The notes: generated by a model not told the origin, from the sequence alone. A stretch of DNA of 64,000 bases from an uncultured Bacillaceae bacterium (GCA_937934645.1 CALGYZ010000065.1:1-64000); one strand, 5' to 3'; shown: positions 1-9,446, counted from the stretch's first letter. Program-made: numbers and translations.

Positions 1-162
1 TTGGTCGAACAACTGGTGAATGGAGGCAGGATGGTGATCCCAGTCGGTCCGCCACATCTGCAGGAACTGCAGCTGATTACAAAAACCGCTGAAGGGGATA
101 TCCAAACAAAAACCGCAGGATGGGTTCGATTTGTCGAACTGAAAGGCGAATACGAAAAATAA
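1..162 (+). CDS. pcm: Protein-L-isoaspartate O-methyltransferase, C-terminal part (cut by window start)
   Basis: The first 53 codons are open and end in TAA at 160-162. The residues include GGRMVIPVG, then a QELQLITK strand and a final VRFVEL strand, which is how the SAM-dependent isoaspartyl methyltransferase fold ends. The family repairs isoaspartyl damage in cytosolic proteins. The catalytic part lies outside the window, so this is a family-pattern call on a short piece. Confidence 0.72.
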   Translation: MVEQLVNGGRMVIPVGPPHLQELQLITKTAEGDIQTKTAGWVRFVELKGEYEK

Positions 163-338
163 CAGGTTGTGGAGGTTAACCAAGAACAATAAGGCAGTCC
201 ATCTAGCGGGGAAGGAGCCATCTTTCCTGCTTTTTTTGCTTGTAACGAAATCCAATAGCGACCTACAACAATAGACTGAATATTGTTGAAGTGCTAAGAT
301 AATAGAAACGAAAAAATTAATCCAAAGGGGGCTTTTTC

Positions 339-1313
339 ATGAAAGCGATTCAGATGCAAGCGTTTGGCGGGCCGGAAGTATTGCAGCTACAGGAAGTGGC
401 GGAGCCTGTACCAGGTAAAAATGAAGTAAGGGTTCGTCTGTATGCAGCGGGTGTCAATCCAAGTGAAGCCTATATCCGGACAGGAACGTATCAATATGTA
501 CCGGAATTACCCTATACCCCCGGTTTTGACGGGGCGGGGGTTGTTGATGCTGTCGGTGAAGGGGTTGAACGTGTAAAAGTCGGTGACCGTGTCTTTGTTG
601 CGGCACTTCCAGCGGAAAAAAATACAGGAACATATGCAGAAAAAGTGGTTTGTGATGCGGATGCGGTTCATCCACTGCCGGATTTTATTTCGTTTGAGCA
701 AGGGGCTGCTTTGGGAGTTCCCGCATTGACTGCGTATCGTGCTCTTTTCCAACGGGCGAAAATCAAGCCGGGAGAAACGGTGCTGATCCATGGTGCCAGT
801 GGCGGGGTCGGAACATTGGCTGTCCAAATGGCTTCAGGAATCGGTGCAAAAGTCATTGGAACGGCAAGTACATCTGAAGGAAAAGAATTGGTGAAAGAAG
901 CCGGTGCGCTTCATGCCATCGATCATTTGACAGACGATTCGCTTGATGAAGTCCGCGCACTGACAAACGGGAAGGGACCCGATGTGATTATTGAGTTTTT
1001 AGCAAATGTCAACTTGGAAAATGATTTAAAGGTGTTGGCCTCTTACGGCCGGATTGTTGTTGTAGGGAATCGTGGAACATTGGAGTTTAATCCGCGTTTA
1101 ACGATGAAGAAAGAGGCAGATATTTACGGAATGAACTTATTTAATGCAAGGGAAGATGAATATAATGAAAGTCTGCAAGGCGTCGCAGCCTTTTTAAAAA
1201 TCGGCCTGATTAAGCCGGTTGTTGGCGACCGGTTGCCTTTAAGTGAGGCAAAGAAAGCCCATGAACAGATTTTGACGAAAAAAAGCCGCGGAAAAATGAT
1301 CTTAACGATTTAA
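339..1313 (+). CDS. Zeta-crystallin-type NAD(P)H:quinone oxidoreductase (MDR superfamily)
   Basis: This 324-aa protein has the full length of the QOR family. The N-terminal GroES-like domain reads GFDGAGVV and VKVGDRV. The Rossmann domain carries HGASGGVGTLAVQ near residue 150, the NADPH loop of zinc-independent quinone reductases. No structural zinc cysteine cluster is visible. Members reduce quinones or enones in the cytosol using NADPH. An AAAGGGGGC ribosome site lies 8-10 bases before the ATG. It appears monocistronic: the next gene starts 600 bases later behind a hairpin. The exact substrate cannot be read from sequence. Confidence 0.9.
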   Translation: MKAIQMQAFGGPEVLQLQEVAEPVPGKNEVRVRLYAAGVNPSEAYIRTGTYQYVPELPYTPGFDGAGVVDAVGEGVERVKVGDRVFVAALPAEKNTGTYAEKVVCDADAVHPLPDFISFEQGAALGVPALTAYRALFQRAKIKPGETVLIHGASGGVGTLAVQMASGIGAKVIGTASTSEGKELVKEAGALHAIDHLTDDSLDEVRALTNGKGPDVIIEFLANVNLENDLKVLASYGRIVVVGNRGTLEFNPRLTMKKEADIYGMNLFNAREDEYNESLQGVAAFLKIGLIKPVVGDRLPLSEAKKAHEQILTKKSRGKMILTI

Positions 1314-1732
1314 AGAAAAAGATTTCCTTCTGTATAGTTGCGGATCGTTGATGAAGGGTACGGCTTAAAGGGAAAAAGAGGATCTGAAAGACGTATCCAT
1401 TCCAGATTACTTTTGATTAATGAATAAACGAATCCGGCAACGTTGCTAGAGATGTCGCATGATTTTTTTGATAGGAATTTCTTTCAGTAGTGCAAATATA
1501 CCTTTCCTTTCGGACAAGTGTTTATATAAAGTAAGAAAATAAGCAAATCTTTTTATCAGCTGAAACGGAACCTAACACTTTTTCGTGAAAACCATAAAGG
1601 GATAAAAAACAGATCAAAAAGTTAGTCTGTAGAATGATCATTTGAATCCATTTGGATGATCAGTTATACTGGATTGGAGAAATGGTTTACAAAAATGTGT
1701 ATGGTTGTGAATTTCAGGTAACGATAAAAATT

Positions 1733-1769
1733 AAAAACTCGTGTCCTCCTAAGGGATGCGAGTTTTTTT
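1733..1769 (+). terminator. Intrinsic terminator upstream of rtcB
   Basis: AAAACTCG pairs with CGAGTTTT around an inner GTCC/GGGA stem, followed by a run of seven T. It lies 150 bases before the rtcB start. It may end transcription from the quinone reductase side, or act as a leader terminator for rtcB. Positions 1314-1732 hold no convincing gene; TGATCAT/ATGATCA at about 1636-1663 is a smaller hairpin. Confidence 0.75.
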
Positions 1770-1918
1770 ATCATATATCAGACGCAGGAAAAGGTGAACA
1801 TGATTTAGCCGTTGGGGATCAATCTATCGTAAGAAAATATTTTTGGATTGGGACCGGTTTTCCTGTTGCAATGGTGGAATGGGCCGGGAGGATGTTACAA
1901 TACACAGGAGGAAACAAT

Positions 1919-3103
1919 ATGTTTACGATACGCGGGGAGTACAATTCAGCGAAAGTTTTTGCCGATGCATTAGACGAAAATGCTACACAGCAAATTCTTA
2001 AGCTTTGCAATCAACCGTTTGTGGAAAGCAGTAAAATCAGGATTATGCCTGATGCGCATGCAGGTGCAGGATGCACAGTCGGAACAACGATGACGATTAA
2101 AGACAAAGTCGTGCCAAACCTGGTCGGGGTGGATATAGGTTGCGGAATGATGGTTGCGGTAATTGATGCTCATAAAGATGAAATTAACTTCGACCAATTG
2201 GATGAGGTCATTCGAAAATATATACCGAGCGGATTCAATATCCGGAACACCCCTCATCCGCTGGTGTCTGAAACCCGTATTCATGATGTGATCGCTCCGG
2301 TCGACCGTGACAGAGCGGAGAAGTCCATCGGGACACTCGGCGGCGGAAACCATTTTATTGAATTAAACGAATGGGATGATCAGGTAGCCCTTGTTGTCCA
2401 CAGCGGTTCCCGCCACTTTGGAAAGCAAATTGCCGAATATTACCAGGATTTGGCTTACAATGAATTGACAGAAAAAGTGAAGGAAAAACAATCTCGGATT
2501 GAAAAACTGAAAAAAGAAGGCAGACATGATGAAGCCCAACAAGTTCTTGAAGAATTAAAAGAACTGAAAACACCGAAGGATTTAGCTTATCTTCAAGGGG
2601 ATTCATTTAAGGCCTATATGCATGACATGGAGATTGCCCAGGAATATGCAATGTTGAATCGCAAAGCCATGATTCAGGAAATCGTCAAACATATGGATTG
2701 GAGTATCATAGACAGTTTCACAACGATTCACAACTATATTGATATGGAAAATATGATTCTCCGCAAGGGAGCCATTTCCGCCCAAAAAGGGGAGCGGGTG
2801 ATTATTCCGATGAATATGCGTGATGGCAGTATTATTGCCGTTGGAAAAGGAAATCCGGACTGGAACTATTCCGCTCCGCACGGGGCAGGAAGAATCATGT
2901 CCCGTTCAAAAGCTAGGAGAAAATTATCTGTTAATGAATTTAGAAAGACGATGAAGGGAATCTGGAGCACTTCCGTCGGCCGCGGCACCCTTGACGAAAG
3001 CCCGATGGCATACAAGCCAATGGATGATATCATTAAACACACAGATGATACCATTAAGATTGAGAAAATTATCAGACCGATCTATAACTTTAAGGCTAGT
3101 TGA
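1919..3103 (+). CDS. rtcB: RtcB-family RNA-splicing ligase
   Basis: RtcB joins RNA 3'-phosphate (or 2',3'-cyclic phosphate) ends to 5'-OH ends through a GMP-histidine intermediate with manganese and GTP. The 394-aa protein shows PDAHAGAGC (D46, H48), VDIGCGM (C75), GGGNHFIE, HSGSR, and the C-terminal APHGAGR containing the guanylylated histidine. A helical charged insert follows the HSGSR strand, as in Firmicute members. I start at ATG 1919: AGGAGG sits just upstream, whereas the frame extended to 1652 would cross a terminator and adds residues unlike RtcB. No archease or RtcA/RtcR gene is nearby, so its RNA substrate is unknown. A strong terminator follows. Confidence 0.93.
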   Translation: MFTIRGEYNSAKVFADALDENATQQILKLCNQPFVESSKIRIMPDAHAGAGCTVGTTMTIKDKVVPNLVGVDIGCGMMVAVIDAHKDEINFDQLDEVIRKYIPSGFNIRNTPHPLVSETRIHDVIAPVDRDRAEKSIGTLGGGNHFIELNEWDDQVALVVHSGSRHFGKQIAEYYQDLAYNELTEKVKEKQSRIEKLKKEGRHDEAQQVLEELKELKTPKDLAYLQGDSFKAYMHDMEIAQEYAMLNRKAMIQEIVKHMDWSIIDSFTTIHNYIDMENMILRKGAISAQKGERVIIPMNMRDGSIIAVGKGNPDWNYSAPHGAGRIMSRSKARRKLSVNEFRKTMKGIWSTSVGRGTLDESPMAYKPMDDIIKHTDDTIKIEKIIRPIYNFKAS

Positions 3104-3184
3104 TCCAATCTATTGATTCTCTTAATTTTCAAAATGATCCACGCCCAATGGAAAAAAGAAATACTACAACGGGATTTTCCTGAC

Positions 3185-3220
3185 AAACTGGCCCTGTGTA
3201 AAAACAGGGCCAGTTTTTTT
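3185..3220 (+). terminator. rtcB terminator
   Basis: AAACTGGCCCTGT pairs with ACAGGGCCAGTTT around a six-base loop, followed by T7. It ends the rtcB unit and lies inside a 76-codon open frame at 3113-3343, which is therefore not a gene. Confidence 0.92.
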
Positions 3221-3322
3221 AGCTATCGGTTCGGCTATGCTGGAAGAGAATACCACATTCTTGGCAAATTTTCGAAAAATGCAATTTTCTCCCTTTTGTA
3301 CTTGAATGCACGAAAAATTATG

Positions 3323-3349
3323 GTATTATTAAAAATAATTTAATAATAC
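3323..3349. promoter_or_regulatory. Perfect 11-5-11 palindrome upstream of the XRE-cupin gene
   Basis: GTATTATTAAA (3323-3333) and TTTAATAATAC (3339-3349) are exact reverse complements separated by five bases, about 55 bases before the regulator start. A dimeric repressor site is the likely role, probably autoregulation by the XRE-cupin protein and control of hyuAB. The AT-richness means some symmetry could be chance, but 11 perfect pairs are unusual. Confidence 0.55.
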
Positions 3350-3404
3350 TGTAAAAATATCAATATATGATTACCTTTTACTATCAACAGAAAGGTTTTG
3401 CAAG

Positions 3405-3947
3405 ATGGAACAGATTTCCAGAAAAATTAAAGAACTGCGTTTAAAACATGACATGACTTTAAAAGAATTAAGTGATGCCACAGGTCTTTCTGTCAGCTTT
3501 TTATCACAGGTTGAAAGAGGGAGCACTTCCTTAGCACTAACTTCGCTGAAAAAGATTGCGGATACCTTCAATGTGCCGATGTATCATTTCTTTGAAGAAC
3601 CGGAAAATTGGCGCTTTCTTTTAAAAAAAGAAGAACAAAAACCTTTTCAAATTACAGGATCGGATTACACCTATATCCGGCTGGCCGGAAAATTTTCCAA
3701 TATGCGGCTGGAACCGATGATTGTTCGTGTGCCACCCTGTGATTATTACCGGGAAAAAACACAACATTCGGGGGAAGAGTTTTTCTATGTGTTAAGCGGA
3801 AAGATTGTCTTTAAGATTGGCAAGGAAGAGTTCCAGTTAACGGCAGGAGACAGCATCCATTATCCGTCGGAAGTTCCGCATGCATGGAAAAATCCTGGCA
3901 AGGAGGATGCCGTTCTTCTATGCGTGCTGACGCCGACGATCTTTTAA
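3405..3947 (+). CDS. XRE-family HTH regulator with C-terminal cupin domain
   Basis: This 180-aa protein has an N-terminal XRE helix-turn-helix (about residues 8-62, with LSVSFLSQVERG) and a C-terminal cupin_2 barrel (about 105-175, with HSGEEFFYVLSGK and HYPSEVPHAW). Such two-domain regulators sense small ligands of the pathway they control, often amine, polyamine or hydantoin-type catabolism. It stands 55 bases upstream of hyuA on the same strand, so it most likely controls hyuA-hyuB. AGAAAGG upstream of the ATG serves as ribosome site. A perfect palindrome lies in its promoter region. The effector is unknown. Confidence 0.9.
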   Translation: MEQISRKIKELRLKHDMTLKELSDATGLSVSFLSQVERGSTSLALTSLKKIADTFNVPMYHFFEEPENWRFLLKKEEQKPFQITGSDYTYIRLAGKFSNMRLEPMIVRVPPCDYYREKTQHSGEEFFYVLSGKIVFKIGKEEFQLTAGDSIHYPSEVPHAWKNPGKEDAVLLCVLTPTIF

Positions 3948-4002
3948 CATCTGGGCAAGAATTACATTATTTTTCAGAAAAATTTAAATAGGAGGAATAA
4001 TC

Positions 4003-6048
4003 ATGCGCGTAGCGACGGATATCGGAGGGACGTTTACCGATTTAGTTTATTTGGATGAAAACGGAAAGATCCAAGTGGCTAAAAGTCATACGACACCGCC
4101 GAATTTCGAAAAAGGGGTCATGAATGTATTAAAAGAAGGCGGAGTTGATTTGGCCGGAATGTCTACGTTTATCCACGGGACAACCGTGATTATTAATGCA
4201 TTGACGGAAAGAAAGGGAGCCAAAACCGGGCTCATCACGACAAAAGGTTTTCGGGATGTGCTCGAAATCGCCCGGGGGAACCGTCCGGACCTCTTTAATA
4301 TCCGCTATAAAAAACCGGAGCCGTTTGTGGAAAGGTATTTGCGGCAAGAAGTCGAGGAACGGATGAATTATAAAGGGGAAGTCCTGACACCTCTCAATGA
4401 AGAAGATATCAAAACGGTTGTAGAGTATTTCAAAAAAGAAGACGTCGAAGCGATTGCGGTTTGCTTTTTGCATGCATATGCCAACCCGGCCCATGAAAAA
4501 CAAGCGGTAAAAATCATTAAAGAACTATGGCCGGACGTTTATGTCACCGCCTCCCATGAAGTGACGAAAGAGTGGCGGGAGTATGAACGGACTAATACGG
4601 CCGTATTCAATGCTTACGTTCAGCCGATTGCAACAGCTTATATCGATCAGCTTCACGGGGAATTGAATGAAGATTCGCCGTCCTCGCAAAAGTTTATTAT
4701 GCAATCGAACGGGGGAACGACCACTTTTGCTGAGGCGAAAAAGGTGCCGATTAATATGGTCGAATCGGGCCCTGTTGCGGGCATTTACGGTGCAGCCGTG
4801 TTAGGCAAACTCATTGGTGAAAAAAATATCATTGCCTTTGATATCGGTGGAACCACTGCAAAAATGTCTTTGATCGAAAATGGTGAGGTCAAAGTTTCCA
4901 CGGACTACTATATTGAAAAAAATGACCGCAGTGCGGGATATCCAATCAAAACGCCCGTTGTCGATATTGTAGAAATCGGTAATGGAGGCGGTTCCATCGC
5001 TTGGATTGACGAAGCCGGTTCCTTAAAAGTCGGACCGCAATCCGCCGGGGCATTACCGGGCCCTGTGGCATACGGACTCGGAGGAACAGAGCCCACCACA
5101 ACGGATGCTAATCTGTTGACCGGAAGGCTTTCGGCGAAAAATTTTGATTATGACGTGGACATGGACCGAGTACGTAAAGCGATTAAAGAAAAAATCGCCG
5201 ATTATTATGAAATTTCCCCGGAAGAAGCGGCGATGGGGATGATCCGGATTGCCAATTCGAATATGCTGAATGCCTTGAAGCTCATTTCAGTCCGGAAGGG
5301 ACATGACCCGAAGGAATTTACGATCGTAGCCTTTGGAGGCGGTGGTTCGATGCATGCGCCAGCTTTGGCCAAAGAACTCGGGGTGAAAAAAGTCGTTGTT
5401 CCATTGGCATCACCGGTGTTTTCCGCTTGGGGCATGTTAATGACTGATCTGCGTCATGATTACATTAAAACGTATATTCGCCGTTTCAGTCAGCTTGATT
5501 TGGCTGATATTCAAAATCAATGGAAGGAAATAGAGGAACAGGCCATCCGCCAGTTTAACAATGAAGGCATTTCAAATGATAAGGTGGAATTCCAACGATT
5601 CGCCGACCTCCGTTATCTGGGGCAGGAACACACGGTGAAAGTACCTGTACCGTCAGGCGCTTGGAGCGAAGATGATAAAAAAGTGATTATTCAAAAGTTC
5701 CATGCACTCCATGAAAAGAATTACAGTTTCCGTTTGGAAGAAGCCGATGTTGAAATTGTGAATTTGCATTTGACGGCCTATGGCAAAGTTCCGAAACCGG
5801 AGATTAAGAAGGTTGAACGAAATTCCACATTGGAAGAAGCGAAAATCGAGACGCGGCCTGTCTATTTTGAAGATGTCAACGATTGGGTGCAAACTGATGT
5901 CTATAACCGCGATTTGTTGCCGGTAAATAAAGTCATCCAGGGGCCGGCGATTGTTGAAGAAAAATCGGCGGTGACCGTCGTTTACCGCGGTCAAACGGTC
6001 AAACTTGATGAATACGGGAACTTAATTGTCGAAACGGAGGGAGAATAA
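4003..6048 (+). CDS. hyuA: Hydantoinase/oxoprolinase family subunit A (HyuA-like, ATP-dependent)
   Basis: At 681 aa this is the usual length for HyuA. The N-terminus MRVATDIGGTFTDL is the family's phosphate-binding signature. A second ASKHA-type motif, IIAFDIGGTTAKMS, lies near residue 278, and GGGGSMHAPALA near 445. The family uses ATP to activate cyclic amides (5-oxoproline, N-methylhydantoin) or, in relatives, carboxylates ketones. GGAGG precedes the ATG, and the stop is directly followed by the hyuB ATG, so the two subunits are translationally coupled. The substrate cannot be assigned: oxoprolinase, N-methylhydantoinase and ketone-carboxylase relatives share these motifs. Confidence 0.92.
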   Translation: MRVATDIGGTFTDLVYLDENGKIQVAKSHTTPPNFEKGVMNVLKEGGVDLAGMSTFIHGTTVIINALTERKGAKTGLITTKGFRDVLEIARGNRPDLFNIRYKKPEPFVERYLRQEVEERMNYKGEVLTPLNEEDIKTVVEYFKKEDVEAIAVCFLHAYANPAHEKQAVKIIKELWPDVYVTASHEVTKEWREYERTNTAVFNAYVQPIATAYIDQLHGELNEDSPSSQKFIMQSNGGTTTFAEAKKVPINMVESGPVAGIYGAAVLGKLIGEKNIIAFDIGGTTAKMSLIENGEVKVSTDYYIEKNDRSAGYPIKTPVVDIVEIGNGGGSIAWIDEAGSLKVGPQSAGALPGPVAYGLGGTEPTTTDANLLTGRLSAKNFDYDVDMDRVRKAIKEKIADYYEISPEEAAMGMIRIANSNMLNALKLISVRKGHDPKEFTIVAFGGGGSMHAPALAKELGVKKVVVPLASPVFSAWGMLMTDLRHDYIKTYIRRFSQLDLADIQNQWKEIEEQAIRQFNNEGISNDKVEFQRFADLRYLGQEHTVKVPVPSGAWSEDDKKVIIQKFHALHEKNYSFRLEEADVEIVNLHLTAYGKVPKPEIKKVERNSTLEEAKIETRPVYFEDVNDWVQTDVYNRDLLPVNKVIQGPAIVEEKSAVTVVYRGQTVKLDEYGNLIVETEGE

Positions 6049-7794
6049 ATGACGGTAAAAACACACGAAATTGACCCGTTTACATTGGAAATTGTCAAAG
6101 ATTCGTTGCTGGCCATCGGGGATGAAATGTTTATTGCTTTGGCCAAAACCTCGATGAGCCCGATTATTTATGAAGTATTAGACTATGCCAGCGGTTTAAC
6201 CGATGCCAGGGGCCAATTGCTGACCCAAGGAAATGGTGTGACCGGATTTATCGGTATGCTTTCGTTTATGGTGAAGGAGACAATCGAAAAGTATGGGAAG
6301 AAGGGGGATCTTCAGCCCGGGGATATTATTATTACGAATGATCCTTACGGGGGCGGCGGTTCGCATTTGTCCGATGTGGGGCTTGTGATGCCCATCTTTT
6401 ATGAAGGGGAACTTATTGCTTTTTCAGCTAATAAAGCCCACTGGACAGAGGTAGGTGGAAAAGACCCGGGTTCCTTTACTAACGACGCCACGGAAATATT
6501 TCAGGAAGGCCTGCAATTTCCTTGTGTGAAACTGTATGAAGCAGGGAAAATCAACCAGGCTCTTGTGGAAATGATTAAAGCCAATGTCCGTTTTCCTGAT
6601 TTATCCCTCGGAGATCTGTATGCCCAGGTGGCTGCTTTAAAAACCGGTGAAAAGCGGATGAAAGAGCTTTGTCAAAAATACGGGAAAGAAGTGATCAAAG
6701 CTTCCATTGAACATTTATTAGACCATGGGGAAAAAATCTCCCGCATCGCTTTATCGACGTTGCCGAAAGGAACGTTCACGGCTGAGAGTGTTGTCGATAC
6801 GGACGGTATCGGAAACGGCCCGTTTCCGATTAAAGTGAAAGTGACGATTACCGAAGATGAGTTTGTTTGTGATTTCCGCGGCAGCAGCCCGCAGGTCCCC
6901 GGACCGGTCAATTGTTCCTATACGGGGCTTGTATCTGCGGTGCGTACTATTTTTCTGGCGGTGACCAATCCAAGCCAGGATGTGAATGACGGTGTATTCC
7001 GGCCGTTAAAAGTAATCGTCGACAAAAAATCGATTATGTCCGCCGAAAGACCGGCTCCGATGTCGAACTATTTTGAAACCCTTTGTGCATCCGTCGATTT
7101 AGTATGGAAGGCCCTGGCTCCGCATATGCCTGAACGATTATCGGCCGGACATTTGGCTTCGATTTGTGCGGTGACACTGACAGGAAATCATCACGATACA
7201 GGCGAACCGTTTTTAATTGTTGAGCCTTCCGTCGGCGGCTGGGGCGCGTCCCCGGGACAGGACGGTGCGAGTGGCCAATTTTGCGTATCTGATGGGGAAA
7301 CGTATAATATTCCAGTTGAAATTGCGGAAACACGCTATGGGGTTTTGGTTGATGAATACCGTTTACGGACCGATGATGGAGCAGGGGCGGGAGAATATAT
7401 CGGCGGAAAAGGTGTCATTCGTTCATACCGGGCGTTGTCAGATGGACAAGCGGCGACGGTCACCTTCGGACATCATGTTATTAAACCGTGGGGTATTCAC
7501 GGCGGCCATGACGGGTCACCCAATGAATTTTATGTCGTGAAAGCATCTGGTGAAGTGGATGGGCCGTATGGCGTATATGCCCGCTATCCGCTTCAGAAAA
7601 ATGACGTCTTAAAGCTCGTCACCGCAACCGGCGGCGGCTATGGCGACCCGTATAAACGCCCGGCCGCCCAAGTGGCGAAAGATGTGAAAAACGGCTACTT
7701 CACGGTTGAACAAGCTCGGGATTTATTCGGGGTGGAAGTCGATCCGGAAACCTTTACGTACCGTGAATTGGATATCCGTCAGGACCGAGAATAA
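6049..7794 (+). CDS. hyuB: Hydantoinase B/oxoprolinase family subunit (HyuB-like)
   Basis: This 581-aa protein begins immediately after the hyuA stop. It carries the family hallmarks DPFTLEIVKDSL, ITNDPYGGGGSHLSDV, FSANKAHWTEVGG and VSDGETYN, and ends with ATGGGGYGDP, which is the standard C-terminal signature. HyuB is the hydrolytic partner subunit that forms a complex with HyuA in the cytosol. The length is normal and I see no disruption. A hairpin that could terminate the operon follows within 30 bases. Confidence 0.92.
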   Translation: MTVKTHEIDPFTLEIVKDSLLAIGDEMFIALAKTSMSPIIYEVLDYASGLTDARGQLLTQGNGVTGFIGMLSFMVKETIEKYGKKGDLQPGDIIITNDPYGGGGSHLSDVGLVMPIFYEGELIAFSANKAHWTEVGGKDPGSFTNDATEIFQEGLQFPCVKLYEAGKINQALVEMIKANVRFPDLSLGDLYAQVAALKTGEKRMKELCQKYGKEVIKASIEHLLDHGEKISRIALSTLPKGTFTAESVVDTDGIGNGPFPIKVKVTITEDEFVCDFRGSSPQVPGPVNCSYTGLVSAVRTIFLAVTNPSQDVNDGVFRPLKVIVDKKSIMSAERPAPMSNYFETLCASVDLVWKALAPHMPERLSAGHLASICAVTLTGNHHDTGEPFLIVEPSVGGWGASPGQDGASGQFCVSDGETYNIPVEIAETRYGVLVDEYRLRTDDGAGAGEYIGGKGVIRSYRALSDGQAATVTFGHHVIKPWGIHGGHDGSPNEFYVVKASGEVDGPYGVYARYPLQKNDVLKLVTATGGGYGDPYKRPAAQVAKDVKNGYFTVEQARDLFGVEVDPETFTYRELDIRQDRE

Positions 7795-7818
7795 CCATAT
7801 TTAGTTTTTTCGATATGT

Positions 7819-7862
7819 AAAATGAAGCAGCGGGAACACGATGTCCTGCTGCTTCATTTCGT
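7819..7862 (+). terminator. Hairpin after hyuB, probable terminator
   Basis: ATGAAGCAGCGGGA pairs with TCCTGCTGCTTCAT (one G-T pair) around a short loop. The T-run after it is short, so it may be inefficient. The hairpin overlaps the first codons of the open frame at 7822, which shows that frame does not start there. Confidence 0.6.
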
Positions 7863-8082
7863 CATTGGGATTTTAATTTCGGATGCCACCATAGCCATGG
7901 TGACGGGGATAATCACCGGTTATGTAACAAAGTACGTCGTTCCATTCGGTTTGCCCGCTGTCCAGTCGTTGTTTGTGACGGGAGTGGTTTACTATATCGC
8001 GATGAAAGTTAAGGCAAAAGTGGCGCTGGACCGATTAACTACCGTGCATTCGAATGAAAATGCCATGGAACTGGAGGGATAA
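7856..8082 (+). pseudogene. C-terminal stump of an integral-membrane permease
   Basis: About 75 codons with two hydrophobic stretches (FVIGILISDATIAMVTG and LPAVQSLFVTGVVYYIAM) ending in a charged tail. This resembles the last membrane helices of an NCS1- or xanthine-type permease, though I cannot fix the family. No ribosome site or start belongs to it, and the hyuB terminator hairpin lies at its 5' edge. It is probably what remains of the transporter that once served hyuAB. A further frame to about 8179 (ending DYLLQQ) may be another remnant. Confidence 0.55.
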
Positions 8083-8176
8083 CATACGCCGGCATTGTTT
8101 AATATTGTCGATTTAAAGAAATTTGATAAAGATTTATTGCTAAAAATGACAAAGCAGGATTATTTGTTACAGCAAT

Positions 8177-8206
8177 AGTCTGTCCCAGAAAAGGACAGAC
8201 TTTTTT
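8177..8206 (+). terminator. Intrinsic terminator after the permease stump
   Basis: AGTCTGTCC and GGACAGACT form a perfect nine-base stem followed by TTTTTT. The 340 bases from here to 8545 contain nothing I can identify except the leader of the next gene. Confidence 0.9.
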
Positions 8207-8545
8207 ATTCTGCTTTCCCAGTTAGGGTGTGGGTTTCGTGAAAGAATACATAACCAGAAATCAGATCTGTTCCGTGTCAAATATAAGTATGTAAGTGTTA
8301 ACGGGATTCAGATAGTTTACGGATCATAAGCAGCTGTGATAAAGTCGAACTTAAAAGATATATTAAAAAAGTATAAGTAGAAGTTGGGTAGAATAATAAG
8401 TGCACTAATTGTAGAGTATGTTCTGTGATTTCTTTATGTAAAATAAATTATATTAAAATATTTTCGTAAGTTGAAAAACCTCGGATAATAAGATAAGATT
8501 GGAACGTAATAACTGCGGTCTTCGATTATTTAGGAGGAAACTGAT

Positions 8546-9364
8546 ATGGCAGTAAAACTTATCGCGGTAGATATGGATGGTACTTTTCTTAATGACCGGA
8601 TGGAATATAATTATGATCGATTTTATAAACTGTTTTTAAAAATGAAGGAACATGGCATTCGCTTTGTGGTTGCAAGTGGAAACCAGTATTATCAGTTAAA
8701 ATCCTTTTTCGGCGGTTTGCAAGAGGAAATTAGTTATGTTGCTGAGAACGGTGCTTTCGTTGTTGATCAAGGAGAAGAACTATTTTCTATTGATATACCA
8801 AAAAATCATGTCAGGATGATTTTAGAAGAACTTTTGGCACATAAACATTTATCCGTTGTTTTGTGCGGGAAGGAGAGCGCTTACGTCCATGAAAGCGTAT
8901 CTGATGATTTTTTTACAACGATGAATAAATTTTATCATCGCCTGAAAAGGGTGGAAAATTTTGAAGATGTGAATGATCAAATTTTAAAGTTTGCATTATT
9001 GTGTTCTGAAAGTGAAACTACACAATTATTAGATACACTCCGCGACCGGATTGGCGGAATCATAACGCCTGTATCAAGCGGTTATGGGAGTATCGATTTA
9101 ATTGTTCCGGGAATCCATAAAGCATACGGTATTCAATTGTTGCAGAAAAAGTGGAATATTCAAGATGAAGAGACAATGGCATTTGGAGATTCGGGGAATG
9201 ACATTGAAATGTTGAAACATGTACAATATGGAATTGCCATGGAAAATGCCAGTCCCGAAGTAAAGGAAATTGCAAAATATACGGCACCTTCTAATAATGA
9301 TGAGGGTGTATTGGAAATAATTGAACAATATTTTGAAAGAGAAGGACCCTTTAAAGACCAGTGA
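8546..9364 (+). CDS. Cof-type HAD-IIB sugar/nucleotide phosphatase
   Basis: The 272-aa protein has HAD motif I (DMDGTFL, residues 9-15), a motif II Ser/Thr in ASGN, a C2-type cap in the middle, a motif III lysine (IHKAYGIQ) and motif IV GDSGNDIEML. These Mg2+-dependent cytosolic phosphatases act on sugar phosphates, flavin or pyridoxal phosphates; the specific substrate is not readable. TAGGAGG lies eight bases before the ATG. It stands alone between two terminators. Confidence 0.92.
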   Translation: MAVKLIAVDMDGTFLNDRMEYNYDRFYKLFLKMKEHGIRFVVASGNQYYQLKSFFGGLQEEISYVAENGAFVVDQGEELFSIDIPKNHVRMILEELLAHKHLSVVLCGKESAYVHESVSDDFFTTMNKFYHRLKRVENFEDVNDQILKFALLCSESETTQLLDTLRDRIGGIITPVSSGYGSIDLIVPGIHKAYGIQLLQKKWNIQDEETMAFGDSGNDIEMLKHVQYGIAMENASPEVKEIAKYTAPSNNDEGVLEIIEQYFEREGPFKDQ

Positions 9365-9413
9365 TTACTTTTTGAATGTGCCGGGCTGATTGCGGAAGCA
9401 TGCGAGTTTGGAA

Positions 9414-9446
9414 GCGTCTGTCCTGAAAATGGACAGGCTTTTTTTA
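9414..9446 (+). terminator. Terminator of the HAD gene
   Basis: GTCTGTCC pairs with GGACAGGC around a seven-base loop, followed by seven T. Confidence 0.88.

Noticed and set aside
1652..1918. N-terminal extension of RtcB by 89 codons
   Set aside because: It runs through an intrinsic terminator, has no ribosome site and is unlike RtcB; AGGAGG sits right before ATG 1919.
1861..1918. T-box leader before rtcB (GGTGGAATGGGCC resembles a T-box core)
   Set aside because: The match to the T-box consensus is partial, and no specifier stem or following antiterminator was seen.
3113..3343. 76-aa open frame after rtcB
   Set aside because: It contains the rtcB terminator in its middle and no ribosome site.
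4129..5994. Several minus-strand frames opposite hyuA
   Set aside because: They are antisense shadows of a well-conserved gene, with no ribosome sites or recognisable motifs.
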